DNA of 64,000 bases from contig CM045735.1 in assembly GCA_024760905.1 (NCBI GenBank), forward strand, positions 12,268,749 through 12,332,748. The letters run 5' to 3'. The stretch is from Plotosus lineatus (lineage: Eukaryota; Chordata; Actinopteri; Siluriformes; Plotosidae). Below the pieces are notes generated by a model. It made no database searches. It saw nothing but the letters and a program-made list of their open reading frames with translations, and was not told the DNA's origin. The position numbers and the translations under genes were made by a program. Shown here piece after piece: positions 22,021 to 33,149 of this stretch (its first letter is position 1; the number at the start of each line of letters is the position of its first letter).

Positions 22021-22068
<48 letters not shown>

Positions 22069-22110
22069 CTACATAACATTATGTAGTGTGTGTATATATA
22101 TATATATATA
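22018..22110. repeat. (GT)n and (AT)n microsatellites
   Basis: GT repeats then AT repeats, a small hairpin ACTACATAACATTATGTAGT at 22068-22087, then GT and AT again, abutting the Penelope-like fragment. Confidence 0.9.
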
Positions 22111-22290
22111 GGATTTTCTGAGTAGATCCTTCTGTAGGAGAGTGCTCAATACTTTTTGGTAGAGCAAATAACAATAAAATAAAAATAAAAGGACAGGACA
22201 AAGACTTTCTATTGAAACTCCATTTATCACTACAGATCTGTTTCGAAGGGTGGTGAAACCATCCTCTCTCTTCAGGTGATTATAGCAGAA
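22111..22290 (-). mobile_element. Penelope-like element fragment, single arm
   Basis: Same end sequence as at 2042 and 11281 (GATTTTCTGAGTAGATCC in plus view), through the shared body, to the hammerhead. It ends at TTATAGCAGAA, after which T-rich unique sequence begins. Unlike the other two loci it has no opposite arm. Confidence 0.65.
22226..22280 (-). ncRNA. Type I hammerhead ribozyme, intact core
   Basis: Minus-strand order ATCAC, CTGAAGA, stem II hairpin (GAG closing with TTC through a G-U pair), GAAA, ACAGATCTGT, A17, GTGAT. All invariant core bases are kept. Confidence 0.83.
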
Positions 22291-22759
22291 TTTCTTCTTT
22301 TTTCTTTTTTCCTCTTTTTTCATTTTTTCTTCGATAATATTATTCATCGTTCGCTTTGAAAAAAACGTTATTAATGAAATTCTCAAATCCCAAATGATCT
22401 GTTAAAATTAATCCAGTTTAAAAGTTTAAAAAACATTTAATCAATTTAAATCTGCTCTTTCAAACCATTCCAAATTCCAGTTCTTACCATAAGCATCAGT
22501 AATTTAATGGTCTTTTAATTTGATTAGATTCTGTCACTGTTGCTATATATACCAGTATGAATCTTTGGTACATTCCTGTTTAATGTTACTCAGAATGGCT
22601 TCAGAACAGTTATAGATTCGTACCTCAGGCTTATCTAAAATGGGAAAGTTCATGTAAACATTTGGTCATAAATAAATCAACAGTAATAAAAATCAACAAT
22701 GCTATTGACTTTTGGGAAGAAGTGAGAGTTACTTCCTCAGTCATTTGCCGAAACTCTTT

Positions 22760-23060
22760 ATTCTACTTGGGTTGGCAAGAGAGTGGAGCCTATCTCAACT
22801 GACACTAAATACAGAGCATTGTACACCCTGAACAGCCAACCAGATCATTGTTGGGCCAACAAACACACTTGTTCAGAAACTGTATATTCATAGTCGTAGA
22901 CATATCCACTTCCTCTAGCGGTTGTGTTATGTGTTCCAGACTCACTCATTCATTTGCCAAAGGTGAAGACACCCTGAACAGTTCACCATTCAATCATGGG
23001 GTCAACTCTCACACAGCCATTTGCACTCAGATCCATATCTAGGGGCAGTTTGGAGCAGCT
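22760..23060 (-). mobile_element. SINE A/C-type fragments, diverged
   Basis: Partial bodies: GTGGAGCCTATCTCAACTGA, GCATTGTACACCCTGAACAG, then a second AAGACACCCTGAACAGTTC and TCACACAGCCATTTGCACTC. Strongly diverged, limits approximate. Confidence 0.45.
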
Positions 23061-23245
23061 AACAGTAGACAGTCACATTTTAGCTCCCAGGGAGCAGTTA
23101 GCGGTTAGGTGCCTTGCTCAAGGGCACTGGAGTTGTGCACACTTCTCGCACCACCACACATTATTATTGTCGGTTCGGGGATCAAACCTGCAACCTTTCG
23201 GCCCTAAACCTGCTGCTCTAACCATTAGTCTATGGCTGCCCCATC
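23060..23245 (-). mobile_element. tRNA-derived SINE (family D)
   Basis: On the minus strand: GGGGCAGCCATAGACTAATG, GTTAGAGCAGCAGGTTTAGG, B-box-like GGTTTGATCCC, then CCCTTGAGCAAGGCACCTAA. The TTGAGCAAGGC motif recurs at 37190 and 56498, so this is a third tRNA-derived family in the window. Confidence 0.65.
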
Positions 23246-23474
23246 ATGCTATAAGAACATTATATAAATCAGGTAGTGAAAGTATGTGGCTGTCGAAGTC
23301 AATAATTTACAAACTGCTTAATGAAATATCATAAATGTGATCTGTTGCCAGCTCAATAAAGTTTAGTACTACATGCTACTGATCTTCTCAGAAGAGACCT
23401 GGGTCAGCTGTGTCTTTGTAGAAAACCTTTTTTTTTTTTTATTATTTAGATTTCTTATTGTGATTTTGTATAAT

Positions 23475-23958
23475 TTGTGATGGTGTGTGTTTACTGAGTA
23501 TTCATTTTAGTTTCCCTGCATTGCTCTAACCCTGTTTTCTCCCCAGTAGTGCAGACTGTGGCTGAGGGGCGTGGCTGACGTACCTCTGGCTGATTGCAGC
23601 AGTGCACACCTGATCCCACTCCTCAATCAACCCACTATAAAGACCTGCTGTACCTTCACCTTTCTGCCAGAAGATTGTTTCCCTCTCACTGGGTTGTTTC
23701 CCCGTGTTCTCTACTTGCTCCTAGTTATCGCTGTGTGAGCAGCCAGCCTTCCCAGCCACAGTCTCCAGTGTTTGATACTGTTTATTTTCTTCGTTGTCTC
23801 CAGTGTTTCTTACCATTTTATTTTTGGCGGCGCCTCTAGTGTTTGTCACTGTTTATTTTTTATCTGCGGCTTCTCCTGTGAGTTAATAAATCTTATCTGT
23901 CGAACTGTTCATCGTCTCCTGCAGTTCCTGGGCCTAGCTGAAAGTTCAATCCATAACA
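23475..23958 (+). mobile_element. Solo LTR of a Ty3/gypsy-like retroelement
   Basis: A 484-base block runs from TTGTGATGG to CCATAACA and is flanked on both sides by ATAAT (23470-23474 and 23959-23963). Inside are CTATAAAG (23634-23641) and AATAAA (23885-23890) in promoter/terminator order, with C/T-rich sequence between. This is the layout of an LTR with R-U5; the CTCCTGCAGTTCCTGGG near the end resembles fish gypsy LTR ends as I remember them. No internal region or primer-binding site follows, so it is a recombined solo LTR. Confidence 0.6.
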
Positions 23959-23999
23959 ATAATTTATGGGTTTTTTTATCTGGACTAAGGGTCTGTAAT

Positions 24000-24515
24000 A
24001 AAGTTTTGATTCATTGCTTGATTAAATAGCTTCTTTTTCTGGAGCCAAGTAAAAAATTTGAAACAATAGATCATAAACCTCTCATTATTATGAAACTGGA
24101 TCAGACAGATTACTGTTTTACTTCAACGACTTTCGAGACTTGCAGCTTTTTCCATCAGCATTGATAGAAGTGTGTATGTGGAATCAGATGTACAATGTTC
24201 AACCCCTAGAACATATATTCATAAGATAGTGTGGAGTCTATGTCTGCTATCATGGTAATAATGCTGTTTAAAACACTTGGAAGATTATATTGGATTATGT
24301 AGTGTTAATACAAGCTTAAATGACAAAGCATATTATTTTCTGGCCAAAACAAGAAATAAGCATTTCTCGAAACAAGGTACACTTCAGATTAACATAACTG
24401 CAATAGGAAGTATTAAATGCTATGTTTGTTTTAGCGCTGAACAATCTACTGCAATCTTTTTGAAAAACAGTCCACATTAATCTGCATTTCATTAATTAGT
24501 AATAAAATAAAAATA
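24000..24515. other. No gene recognised
   Basis: AT-rich sequence between the LTR and an RTE fragment. Confidence 0.45.
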
Positions 24516-24518
24516 TAT

Positions 24519-25215
24519 GTTTATATATTATAGCCTCAGAAAATCAGAATACATGTGTGTGAATGAGAAGGACCCAGGAGGAACGGTGATGTTACAGGGA
24601 ACAGAGATAACGAAGGTGGAGGATTTTAAGTACTTAGGCTCAACAATCCAGAGCAATGGAGAGTGTGGAAAAGAGGTGAAGAAGCGTGTGCAGGCAGGCT
24701 GGAATGGTTGGAGAAAAGTGTCCGGTGTGATGTGTGATAGGAGAGTATCGGCAAGAATGAAAGGAAAAGTGTACAAGACGGTGTTGAGGCCAACGATGTT
24801 GTTGGTTTAGAAACAGTGGCGCTGAGGAAAAGGCAGGAGGCAGAGCTGGAGGTAGCAGAGATGAAAATGTTGAGGTTCTCTCTGGGAGTAACGAGGATGG
24901 ATAGGATCAGGAATGAGTCCATCAGAGGGACAGCACATGTAAGATATTTTGGAGACAAAGTCAGAGAGGCTAGATTGAGATGGTTTGGACATGTACAGAG
25001 GAGGGATAGTGAGTATATTGGCAGTAGGATGCTGAGGTTGGAACTACCAGGCAGACGGCCTAGAGGAAGACCAAAGAGGAGATTTATGGATGTGGTGAAG
25101 GAGGACATGAAGGTCGTTGGAGTCAAAAAAGAAGATGCAGAGGACAGGGTGAGGTGGAGACGGATGATTTGCTGTGGCGACCCCTGAAGGGAGCAGCCGA
25201 AAGGAAAAGAAGATT
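24519..25215 (+). mobile_element. RTE-type LINE, 5'-truncated 3' end
   Basis: From about 24536 it encodes KDPGGTVMLQGTEITKVEDF, KYLGSTIQSNGECG, WNGWRKVSGVMCDRRVSARM. One frame change near 24808 leads into LRKRQEAELEVAEMKMLRFS through GRPRGRPKRRFMDVVKED to CCGDP and the AAGGGAGCAGCCGAAAGG tail. It is less decayed than 16010-19172, so probably younger. Confidence 0.85.
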
Positions 25216-25257
25216 TAATTTTTTTTAATTAAAATGGTCATTTCATTTTTACTTTTA

Positions 25258-25269
25258 AAATTAATACAA

Positions 25270-25304
<35 letters not shown>

Positions 25305-25357
25305 CAGATACAACATTTTTTTAATGATTTTCATATTTGATATATCTCTCTCTCGCT

Positions 25358-25389
<32 letters not shown>

Positions 25390-25400
25390 TATCTATATAT
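25258..25400. repeat. (ATT)n and (AC)n microsatellites
   Basis: ATT triplets at about 25270-25305; CT then AC dinucleotides at about 25348-25390. Confidence 0.9.
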
Positions 25401-25404
25401 CATC

Positions 25405-25735
25405 ATCATTCATTTTCTGTAACCGCTTAATTCCAAAATGGGTCGTGGGGAGGCTGGCGACTATCCCAGCCTACTCCATGTGAAGCCAGGATACACCCTG
25501 GACAACTCACCAGACCATCGTAAGGTGGAAACAGACTGATGGCTATGCAGCCTACTCTTGTCAGCAATGGTTCTTTTACAGCCTCACACCATAGACAGTG
25601 AGCGACATGGCCGGCCTTTGGTAACCCATTTAGCTGCACCGGGGGAACAGTGACAACCTGTTGTGAATGGGGCTTGAACCCCCAAACTTGGGATCAGTGA
25701 CCCAATACGTTTACCACTAGGCCACCACTGCCCTA
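25405..25735 (-). mobile_element. SINE family A, near-complete
   Basis: From TTTTCTGTAACCGCTTAATT through the body (GGTTCTTTTACAGCCTCACA, GGCCGGCCTTTGGTAACCC) to the head complement: GGGCTTGAACCCCCAAACTT, GATCAGTGACCCAATACG, ACCACTAGGCCACCACTGCC. In the minus direction the head has a tRNA-like A box (CTAGTGGTAAACG) and B box (GGTTCAAGCCC). Confidence 0.8.
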
Positions 25736-25739
25736 TATA

Positions 25740-26480
25740 TATATATATATATATATGGGTCTGGTTATGAAACTGGTACCGAAATGTGTGACACTGACCT
25801 TTTACATTTAGAAAAAATAGTTTTTCCTTTTTTTTCATATTCGGCAATATTAGGCCTGTTAGACGCAGTGTATTAATCCTTGGACAAGCATCATCATTAA
25901 ATTATTAGTAGGACGACTGTCAGTCTGTGAGGTGGACAGAATGAACGGCTTTCAATTCACTAATAATATCTTTAGATAATAATTGTGTAATTAGTTCCAC
26001 TGTGCCAATAGCTGGTGCTTGATGTTCAACTTCAATAAATTCCAGTACATCAGTGATCGGTGGGAGCACAAGGTACACCATGTGACACGTACAGGAAGAG
26101 TTACGGATATCATCGATCCCGTTTTAATTCTGGTGTTTATTTACCAATTTTGCCGAGTGCATGTAAATTCTGTGGTTCATTGTAAGTGCACCTGTGCTCC
26201 AATTCATGTGGTTATTGGACCTGTGGAGACCTTAGCTGAGGCTCAGCGGGACATGAAATTAATGGGGTCTTTCTCTTGTTCCAAAATTGAGCATAAAAAA
26301 GATGTTAACTAAGAAGTTTTGAATTATTTCAAAATCTGTGTTCACCATATAGACATATTTTGATATGATATTATCTCCCAAAATTACACCAAAGGATTTT
26401 GATGCATCGGTTCACAAAAAAACATGGACATGGAAATATTTATGCAAGTTTGAAGTTGGGTAGTTGGAAACTGTACCAGT
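25740..26480. other. No gene recognised
   Basis: (AT)n at 25735-25755, then AT-rich sequence. An ORF at 26019-26312 has no family motif and no conserved pattern I recognise. Confidence 0.45.
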
Positions 26481-26486
26481 TCATGA

Positions 26487-26670
<184 letters not shown>

Positions 26671-26899
26671 GGGTGTGTGTTCATTTATTTTTATTGCCAG
26701 AATTATTACAGAATGATCCCTTCATTTTCCTTATGACCTTGAATCATATCGTAGTTTACCTGATTTTATATTTTTTAATAAATAAGCAATAAAAAACACC
26801 ATCTTTAATGAAATCATACCATACAAATTGGTAATATGGAAGCTCTAACCTAAATTATATGATAATATTTTAACAATGAAGCTTTTTATCACATTATAT

Positions 26900-27235
26900 A
26901 TTCAATCATTCATTTGCTGTACCACTTAATCAGGGTTGCGAGGAGTCTGGTAACTATCTCAGCCAACTCAGGTGAGGGCAGGGTACACCCTGGACAGCTC
27001 ACCAGGCTATCACAGGGCCAACACTCACACAACCTCTACGGGCAATTTGGAACAGCCAATTAACCGACTGTGCATGTTTTTGGGCTGTGGGAGGAAACCG
27101 GAGAACCCGGAGGAAACCCGTACAAGCACGAGAAGAACATGCAAGCTCCACACAGAAACGCCCGAGCTGGGAATCGAACTGAGAACCTTCATATTGTGAG
27201 GTGGACATGCTAACCACTATGCCACCGTGCCACCT
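26900..27235 (-). mobile_element. SINE family C, near-complete
   Basis: Tail complement TTTGCTGTACCACTTAATCA at left; body CAATTTGGAACAGCCAATTA, TGCATGTTTTTGGGCTGTGG; head complement GAATCGAACTGAGAACCTTC, CTAACCACTATGCCACCGTG. In minus orientation the head begins GGTGGCACGGTGGCATAGTG and has the B box GTTCGATTCCC. Confidence 0.82.
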
Positions 27236-27299
27236 TCACATTATAAATCATGTTCAAGTAACTTGACACCACATGTATATTTTCATACAGGTGCCAGAG

Positions 27300-27570
27300 A
27301 TCTTGAATCTTGAAAAGGAGAGTCAGGGAGATTCTACACACCTTCAGCCAGTTCAGGTCCACTGCACACCTGTCACAAACATGCACCTCTCTCAAAACAT
27401 ATGACCTTTTCATGAGATCCAGTGCTATGCTTGTGTTTTGTCTTTGCTCTTTGTTCCAGAACTCTACCCGTATTTGCTTTGCTATTGTTTCTGGTGTTTT
27501 AGTCTTGTTTTCTGTATGCATTCCCTGCTGCTTATTCCAAGTCGTGGATAATAAAGTTCAGGTTTTTTTT
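27300..27570. other. Unassigned T-rich segment, possibly LTR-like
   Basis: Contains GATAATAAAGTTCAGG followed by a T run and GTGGAACCAGTTTCTGTCTC, vaguely like the end of a fish gypsy LTR. No paired termini or target duplication were found. Confidence 0.2.
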
Positions 27571-27639
27571 TCCCACCAGTGGAACCAGTTTCTGTCTCTC
27601 TATCTCCCATTCTTATTGATAGTAAGACTGTCAATATAT

Positions 27640-27755
27640 TCATTGATTCATTTTCTGAACCACTTAATCCTAATCAGGTTCGCGGAGAGGCTGGCGCCCA
27701 TCTCAGCTGACTTTGGGCAAGGGCAGGGTACACCCTGAACAGCTTGCCAGCCCAC
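27640..27755 (-). mobile_element. SINE A/C tail fragment
   Basis: TTTTCTGAACCACTTAATCC, then GGCTGGCGCCCATCTCAGCT and AGGGCAGGGTACACCCTGAA; stops after the shared tail region. Confidence 0.65.
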
Positions 27756-27759
27756 TGTC

Positions 27760-28768
27760 AACATATTTTTTTAATTTACATTATAGATGTGAACATTTTG
27801 ATCCATGTCGAGTTATATATAAGCTTAGAGTATGTTCATTAAAAAAAAAAGCCAAACAGCATAACGTCCTGAAGGATTTCAGTTGGGCAAACTTTGACTG
27901 TTACAAAGTGGTATATGGAGACTACATTAATGATTACAAGTTTTTATTCATTATCCATAATATTCATTCGGTTTAAGGTCAGCTGATTCTTGGACAGTGG
28001 CAGTGTACATCCAGTTTATTTCATATTAGGGTTTTGTATTACTAACAAACGTAAACGGTATACAGAGCACAGGGTCAGTCATGATACAGCTGCTGGAGGA
28101 TAGAAGAATTTTCTGAAGGGTTCATGCCAACATCTTGGTGATGTTGGAGCTTGAACTTTAAACCTGCTACTCAGGCCGTCCTTTTTTTTTTTCATTTCAT
28201 GTTCCATTCATTCATCTTCCTTCAATATTTTCCTTGGTGGGTAGAAGTAAAATGGGAACATACCCACCAAGGGCAACCTCAATAAGACATTATTGAAACT
28301 CAGCATAGACAGAAACCCAATCTAAGGACTGAGGCAGTGAACTTGGAGCTGTGAGGCAGCAACACTCACAGTGTCCCGGTTTCTGATTTGTCCACACAGC
28401 CTCAGCTCCGCCCTGAAATTTCCACAATAATCAATATGTTTCGTGTTCATGAGCTCACGTCTTATGGGATCATTGTAGATCCATACATGTATAGTCCAGT
28501 GTTTGCTGCTGGACTTTGACAGTGTAATATCGATATAAACAGACATTTCCTAGTAAAGATAATTCTGGCTGTATCTATATGTTCTCGATTTTAGATCACC
28601 CTCGTAAAACTGACTCTAGTTTTGGTCTATAACAGAAAAAGCACATCATGGTTTTTTTTTAAACAAAGATCTTATGATGATCTGATTCTTCTCGTGATTC
28701 AATTTATTTTCATATGCAATTTCCCACTGATGATTCCTTTGTTTTAACACGGGATCTTCTGCAAGAAT
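27760..28768. other. No gene recognised
   Basis: Unique-looking AT-rich sequence; ORFs are under 80 codons with no motif. Confidence 0.5.
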
Positions 28769-28769
28769 C

Positions 28770-29145
28770 AATCAGTCTCGCACTCATTCCTTTGCCAATC
28801 CACTTACTCCTACTAGGGTCACAGGAAAGCCAGAGCCTATCTTAACCAATACGGAATAAAGGCTGGTACCCATCTCAGCTGACTCTGGGTGAAGCTGAGG
28901 TACACTCTGGACAGCTTACCAGACCAACACTCACACAACCATTCACACCTAAGAGCTATTTGGATTGAATTAGCCTGCTGTGCATGTTTTTGGACTGTGG
29001 GAGGAGACCGGCGTACCCAGAGGATACCCATACAAGCATGGGGAGAAAATGCAAACTCCACACAGAAACGCCCGAACTGGGAATCGAACCCAGGCCTTCT
29101 TGCTGTGAGGTGGACTTGCTAACCACTACGACATTGTGCTGCCCT
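28770..29145 (-). mobile_element. SINE family C, near-complete
   Basis: Body TGGACAGCTTACCAGACCAA, TGCATGTTTTTGGACTGTGG, AACTCCACACAGAAACGCCC; head complement GGGAATCGAACCCAGGCCTT, CTAACCACTACGACATTGTG. A (CATT)n run follows, then another tail fragment to about 29255. Confidence 0.8.
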
Positions 29146-29499
29146 TATTTATTCATTCATTCATTCATTCATTCAGTCATTTTCTGAACCACTCAATCTT
29201 GACTCAGGTGGCAGGGAGGCTGGTGCCCGTCTCAGCCAACTCTGGGTGAGGGCAGGGTACTCTATTTTCCCCCAAAAAAATTCTACACGCCAAAGTCCAA
29301 AGTGTGTTGTGTGGCTAATTAATACCCTTTTAACCACAAAAGGCTGGCAGTGAAGAGTAACTGATTACGTGCACTTTGTTTTGGGCTGAAGTTGTTTTTA
29401 TTGGGCATCTGAGTTAACCATCAGTATGTTTACAACCACACGGGCTGGAATTTTTTCACATGAAAAATCTAAAATCAGCTTGTGGTCAATGCACAAGAA

Positions 29500-29562
29500 T
29501 ATATATATATATATATATATTCTATCTCTCTCTCTCTCTCTCTCGCTGTCTCTCTCTCTCTG

Positions 29563-29608
<46 letters not shown>

Positions 29609-29651
29609 TGGAAAAAAAAAATATATATATATATATATATATTTTTTTCTA

Positions 29652-29750
<99 letters not shown>

Positions 29751-29760
29751 AGAAAAAAAA
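29500..29760. repeat. Compound (AT)n/(CT)n/(GA)n microsatellite
   Basis: Alternating AT, CT, AT, GA, A-run, AT, CT, AT, GA blocks. CT blocks are matched by GA blocks across AT cores, so the region is a chain of imperfect palindromes. Confidence 0.9.
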
Positions 29761-29762
29761 AT

Positions 29763-29836
29763 GGTTACAGAAAATGAACTGAACTGATATATATATATAT
29801 ATATATATATATCAGTTCAGTTCATTTTCTGTAACC
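29763..29836. repeat. Perfect 74-bp AT-centred palindrome
   Basis: The left arm GGTTACAGAAAATGAACTGA is mirrored by TCAGTTCATTTTCTGTAACC on the right, with (TA)n at the centre. The arms are the tail of SINE A and its inverted copy. Confidence 0.9.
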
Positions 29837-29940
29837 ACTTAATCCTAATTAGGGTTGCGAGGAGGCTGGCACCCATCCCAGCCAACTTCGGGCGAGGGCA
29901 GAGTACACCCTGGACAGCTCACCAGGCTATTGCAGGGCAG
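29817..29940 (-). mobile_element. SINE family A, tail half
   Basis: TTCATTTTCTGTAACCACTT through GCGAGGAGGCTGGCACCCAT to CACCAGGCTATTGCAGGGCA, then AT repeats. Confidence 0.7.
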
Positions 29941-29956
29941 ATATATATATACCTGG

Positions 29957-30112
29957 TGGGGCTGGTGGTGTAGTGGTTAGAGTGCTGGGCTCATGATCGG
30001 GAGGTTGTGAGTTCAAATCCCAGTTAGACCCCCACTGTGCTATATGTGCAGGGATAAGCACTGGCCTTATGAGCCACTATGGCTTGAATGTAAAAAGCCA
30101 GTTAAACATTAG
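29957..30112 (+). mobile_element. SINE family B, internally deleted
   Basis: The head (GGTTAGAGTGCTGGGCTCAT, GTTCAAATCCC) is joined directly to the tail (CAGGGATAAGCACTGGCC, GCCACTATGGCTTG). The GGTAACCTGC-GACTAGCG body is missing. Confidence 0.78.
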
Positions 30113-30114
30113 AA

Positions 30115-30950
30115 AGTCAAAGTTGGATGAATATACCTGGATGTCACACCAGTTTATATTAAATTCTGATTACACTCAAAAATATATTTCAATGATTGAT
30201 AACTTCCAGTAAATGAGGATAACTACCAACAGTTATATGAAAACAAACCAACAATGTTTTTCCCATGACAAAGACCAGACGTTCGTGTTCTTGAATTCCA
30301 GTTATATGAGCTTCATAACCTTGAGGCATGTGTACCAGACAGACTCAAACAAATATTCCCATTTTATTGTTGAATTTGAGAATTTTTTCAGCATGTCAAC
30401 TTACATAAATAAATAATATAAAATTAATCTCTGTAATGCTTTTAAAAAGCTCTTAACTGGACTTTATTGCACTTTACTTTTATGTTAAATCCAGCAGGGC
30501 TCGTCTCTGCTTTAGATGGATGAACTCCGAGTCAGGTGATCGAAATAAAGCCCCAGGTCATGTGACCGATACCACAGCAGGTGCTTTCATTTGCCTATTC
30601 TAGTGAGTCAGATCATTTGGCTCACCTCACCAAATAAAAGCCAACTGCATTGTTGAACGAAGCTTCATTTTACCTTTTTATGAACAAAACCCTGAATTCT
30701 CTGTGCATTGTACAACTACATGTTGAAATATTTGCTATCTTAAATAAGCAGAAATGTAGTAAAAAAAAATTTATTATTATTATTATTATGATCATTTTAA
30801 TCCTGAAAGATTATTATAGTTTCATCCTTAACACAGATAAAACAAATAAAGGGGTTTCACAGAATTATATGAATTAATAGCCTAGCTCTAGGGGGGAATA
30901 ATGATAATAGAAATAATATAAATTTAAAAAAAGGAAAATTGACTCTACAC
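30115..30950. other. No gene recognised
   Basis: AT-rich unique-looking DNA with an (ATT)n stretch near 30770. Confidence 0.5.
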
Positions 30951-30954
30951 CACA

Positions 30955-31320
30955 GGTGTCAAATTCAAGGCCTGTGGGCCGGACTTCCTTTATGTAGTTC
31001 TCCAGATAATGCAAATGTAAAGTCTGTTGGGCGTTTTACACCGGTGGCCTAGTGGCTCATCAGGCCGGTACCTATTTCCTGTTTCCAGAGCATGAATTGA
31101 CAAGGAGTTCAAGTCTTCCTGGATAGAACGCTAGTCCATTGCAGGTTACCGTCCCAGTATATTTTTACTGGTCCCCATGTATACTGCTGGGTGAACAGAG
31201 GCACATTTATACTGCTGCGTGAACACACAACCTCCCGATCATGAGCGCAGCAACCAAACCACTGCGCCACCAGCCCCCATAATGCAAATATGCTTTCATG
31301 CATTTGTATAGCTTTTATTA
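30955..31320. mobile_element. hAT-like terminal fragment split by SINE B
   Basis: CAGGTGTCAAATTCAAGGCC resembles a hAT (Charlie-type) terminal repeat. It is cut at ATAATGCAAAT, which recurs right after the SINE (31279-31290), giving an 11-base target duplication. Confidence 0.5.
31023..31278 (-). mobile_element. SINE family B
   Basis: Tail complement TCTGTTGGGCGTTTTACACC at left, head complement GAACACACAACCTCCCGATC and AACCACTGCGCCACCAGCCC at right; flanked by ATAATGCAAAT. Confidence 0.78.
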
Positions 31321-31334
31321 TTGAAGCCTAAATA

Positions 31335-32200
31335 CACTCCTCTGCCAAAAAGGTCACTGTCTGGATTTAAATTACCAAATAAACAGGATCTGAAGAGCCT
31401 TTCATTGGGTGATTATTGCAGTGACTAATTAATATCTTTCAGCTGGCAGCAATACATTTAACTCTAATTAATGCATTTAGTAGCTTTTCATTATTACTAC
31501 CATTCTGGAAATTTCAAACATGTTTCAGAAGAGTCAAATTATAGGTGTAAAGAAAACAAAGAAAACAACTATGGAGCTTGCTGAAATTAATACAATTGGG
31601 TTTGGAACTGCTCATCGTGTTGCTCACACCTGGAGGGATTGTGCTGGTCCATCAACTTGTCATTGGAAATGACTTACTGTCATCAGAGATGTTTGAACTG
31701 CCTGGTGAAATAAACAGTAGAACCCATGGTCATGTTTAATAGTGAAAGGTAGAGCATTTCCACATATACAAACAGGCAAAAACTTATAGGATTAGGAAAC
31801 AGACATGTTTCCATAAGTAAACTACTTGTTAGTGAATTTTCTCTATCATTCAACAGACATCATGTCAGGATAAGAAATAAAACTAATAAAGTGATGTACC
31901 CATCATGCACAGTGGCCATGGTGCAAGCATCTGGAGCACGGGTTATGTTCTGGGGCCGCTTCAGTTGGTCAGGTTGAGGGTCACCAAAGTTATGGCAATA
32001 AAATGAAGTCAGTTGACTAACTGAATGGACTGATTAACCAAGTTATTCTATCACTGGAGTTTCTTTTCTTTCCTAATGGCACCGGCTTATTCTAGGATAA
32101 CAATATCAGGAATTCATAGGACTCAAATACTGAAAGTATTTTGCGACGAAGAGAACATTGAATTGACCTCAGAGTCTTGCCTACTGAAAGCTAGCGAAGA
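31335..32200 (+). pseudogene. Tc1-type transposon remnant
   Basis: Begins CACTCCTCTGCCAAAAAGGTC after TA. Translatable scraps match Tc1 transposase: the region around ACAGTGGCCATGGTGCAAGC, GTTATGTTCTGGGGCCGCTT, then ATGGACTGATTAACCAAG, GAATTCATAGGACTCAAAT. No continuous frame survives. Confidence 0.6.
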
Positions 32201-32429
32201 CTTTATGGAGTCAGGTGACTCGCCTTTTATCAGTACAAGATCTTGATTAATGCATGACTACAGTTCTGGAGAAAAATACTAGTTGTGCATCAGAAGTAAA
32301 AGCAAGTTCTGTATTTTGTCCAGGTAGTGCGCGGAGTTTAAACTTACATTACATTCTTAACTTTCCGTAAAGAGGCAGAAGATTCATGTGTACGGGTATG
32401 AGCTGTGAAAAGCCAATACATTCTGAAAG

Positions 32430-32755
32430 ATACATTCATTTTCTGTAACCGATTACTGTAATCCGAATTAGGGTAGCAGGGAGGCTGATGCCCATCCCAG
32501 CTGACTCTGGGCGAGGGCAGAGTACACCCTGGACAGTTTTCTAGGCCATCAAAGGGCAGAAACACACTGACGGCTATGCAACTAGTCTTGTCGAAAGTCA
32601 GCGATGGTTCTTTTTCATGAACTTCACACTATAGACAGTGAGAGACTTTGATAAGCCAGTTAGGGGAACAGTGACAGCCGGTTGAGAGTGGGGCTTGAAC
32701 CCTCAACCTTTAGATCAGTGATCTAGCCTTACCACCAGGCCACCGCTGCCCCTGA
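32430..32755 (-). mobile_element. SINE family A, near-complete
   Basis: TTTTCTGTAACCGATTACTG through GAGGCTGATGCCCATCCCAG to GGGGCTTGAACCCTCAACCT and ACCACCAGGCCACCGCTGCC. Confidence 0.78.
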
Positions 32756-32837
32756 AAGATACAGTTGCCAATTAAATGTAGTACCCAAGTGCTGCTTGGC
32801 CTTCCAGTAGACAAATGGGTCAAAGCTTTTTACACAA

Positions 32838-32872
32838 TCTTCTTCTTCTTCTTCTTCTTCTTCTTCTTTTTA
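32838..32872. repeat. (TTC)n microsatellite
   Basis: TTC triplets of about 33 bases; could be a residual RTE tail, but no RTE body adjoins it. Confidence 0.85.
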
Positions 32873-33149
32873 CATATAGCTATTTAGTTATTTATGGATG
32901 ACTGCTCAACTACTCAAATAAACTTTAAAAGGTGCTTTATTTTTTCTGAGTGTACCCAACTAAGCTTTATAGTGTTAATTAGTCAACTAACACTGAATAT
33001 AATCAGGGGGTAGACTTTCTTCAGTCACTCACTCACTTCTTATTTCAAGTCACATGATGAAGAGGGCCACATTTATGGCTACTTTTGCAATCCTTTTTTT
33101 TTTTTTTACCTCAGAAAGTTGCAAGCCCTCTGCAGAACCTGTTCTTTAT

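Noticed and set aside
22068..22087. Small perfect hairpin as a terminator
   Set aside because: It lies inside AT/GT microsatellite in a vertebrate genome, where intrinsic terminators of this kind are not used.
26019..26312. Open frame of 97 codons
   Set aside because: No recognised family, no splice signals in phase and AT-rich surroundings; reported only as unassigned DNA.
27300..27570. Second solo LTR
   Set aside because: AATAAA and T-rich sequence are suggestive, but I could not find matched ends or a target duplication.
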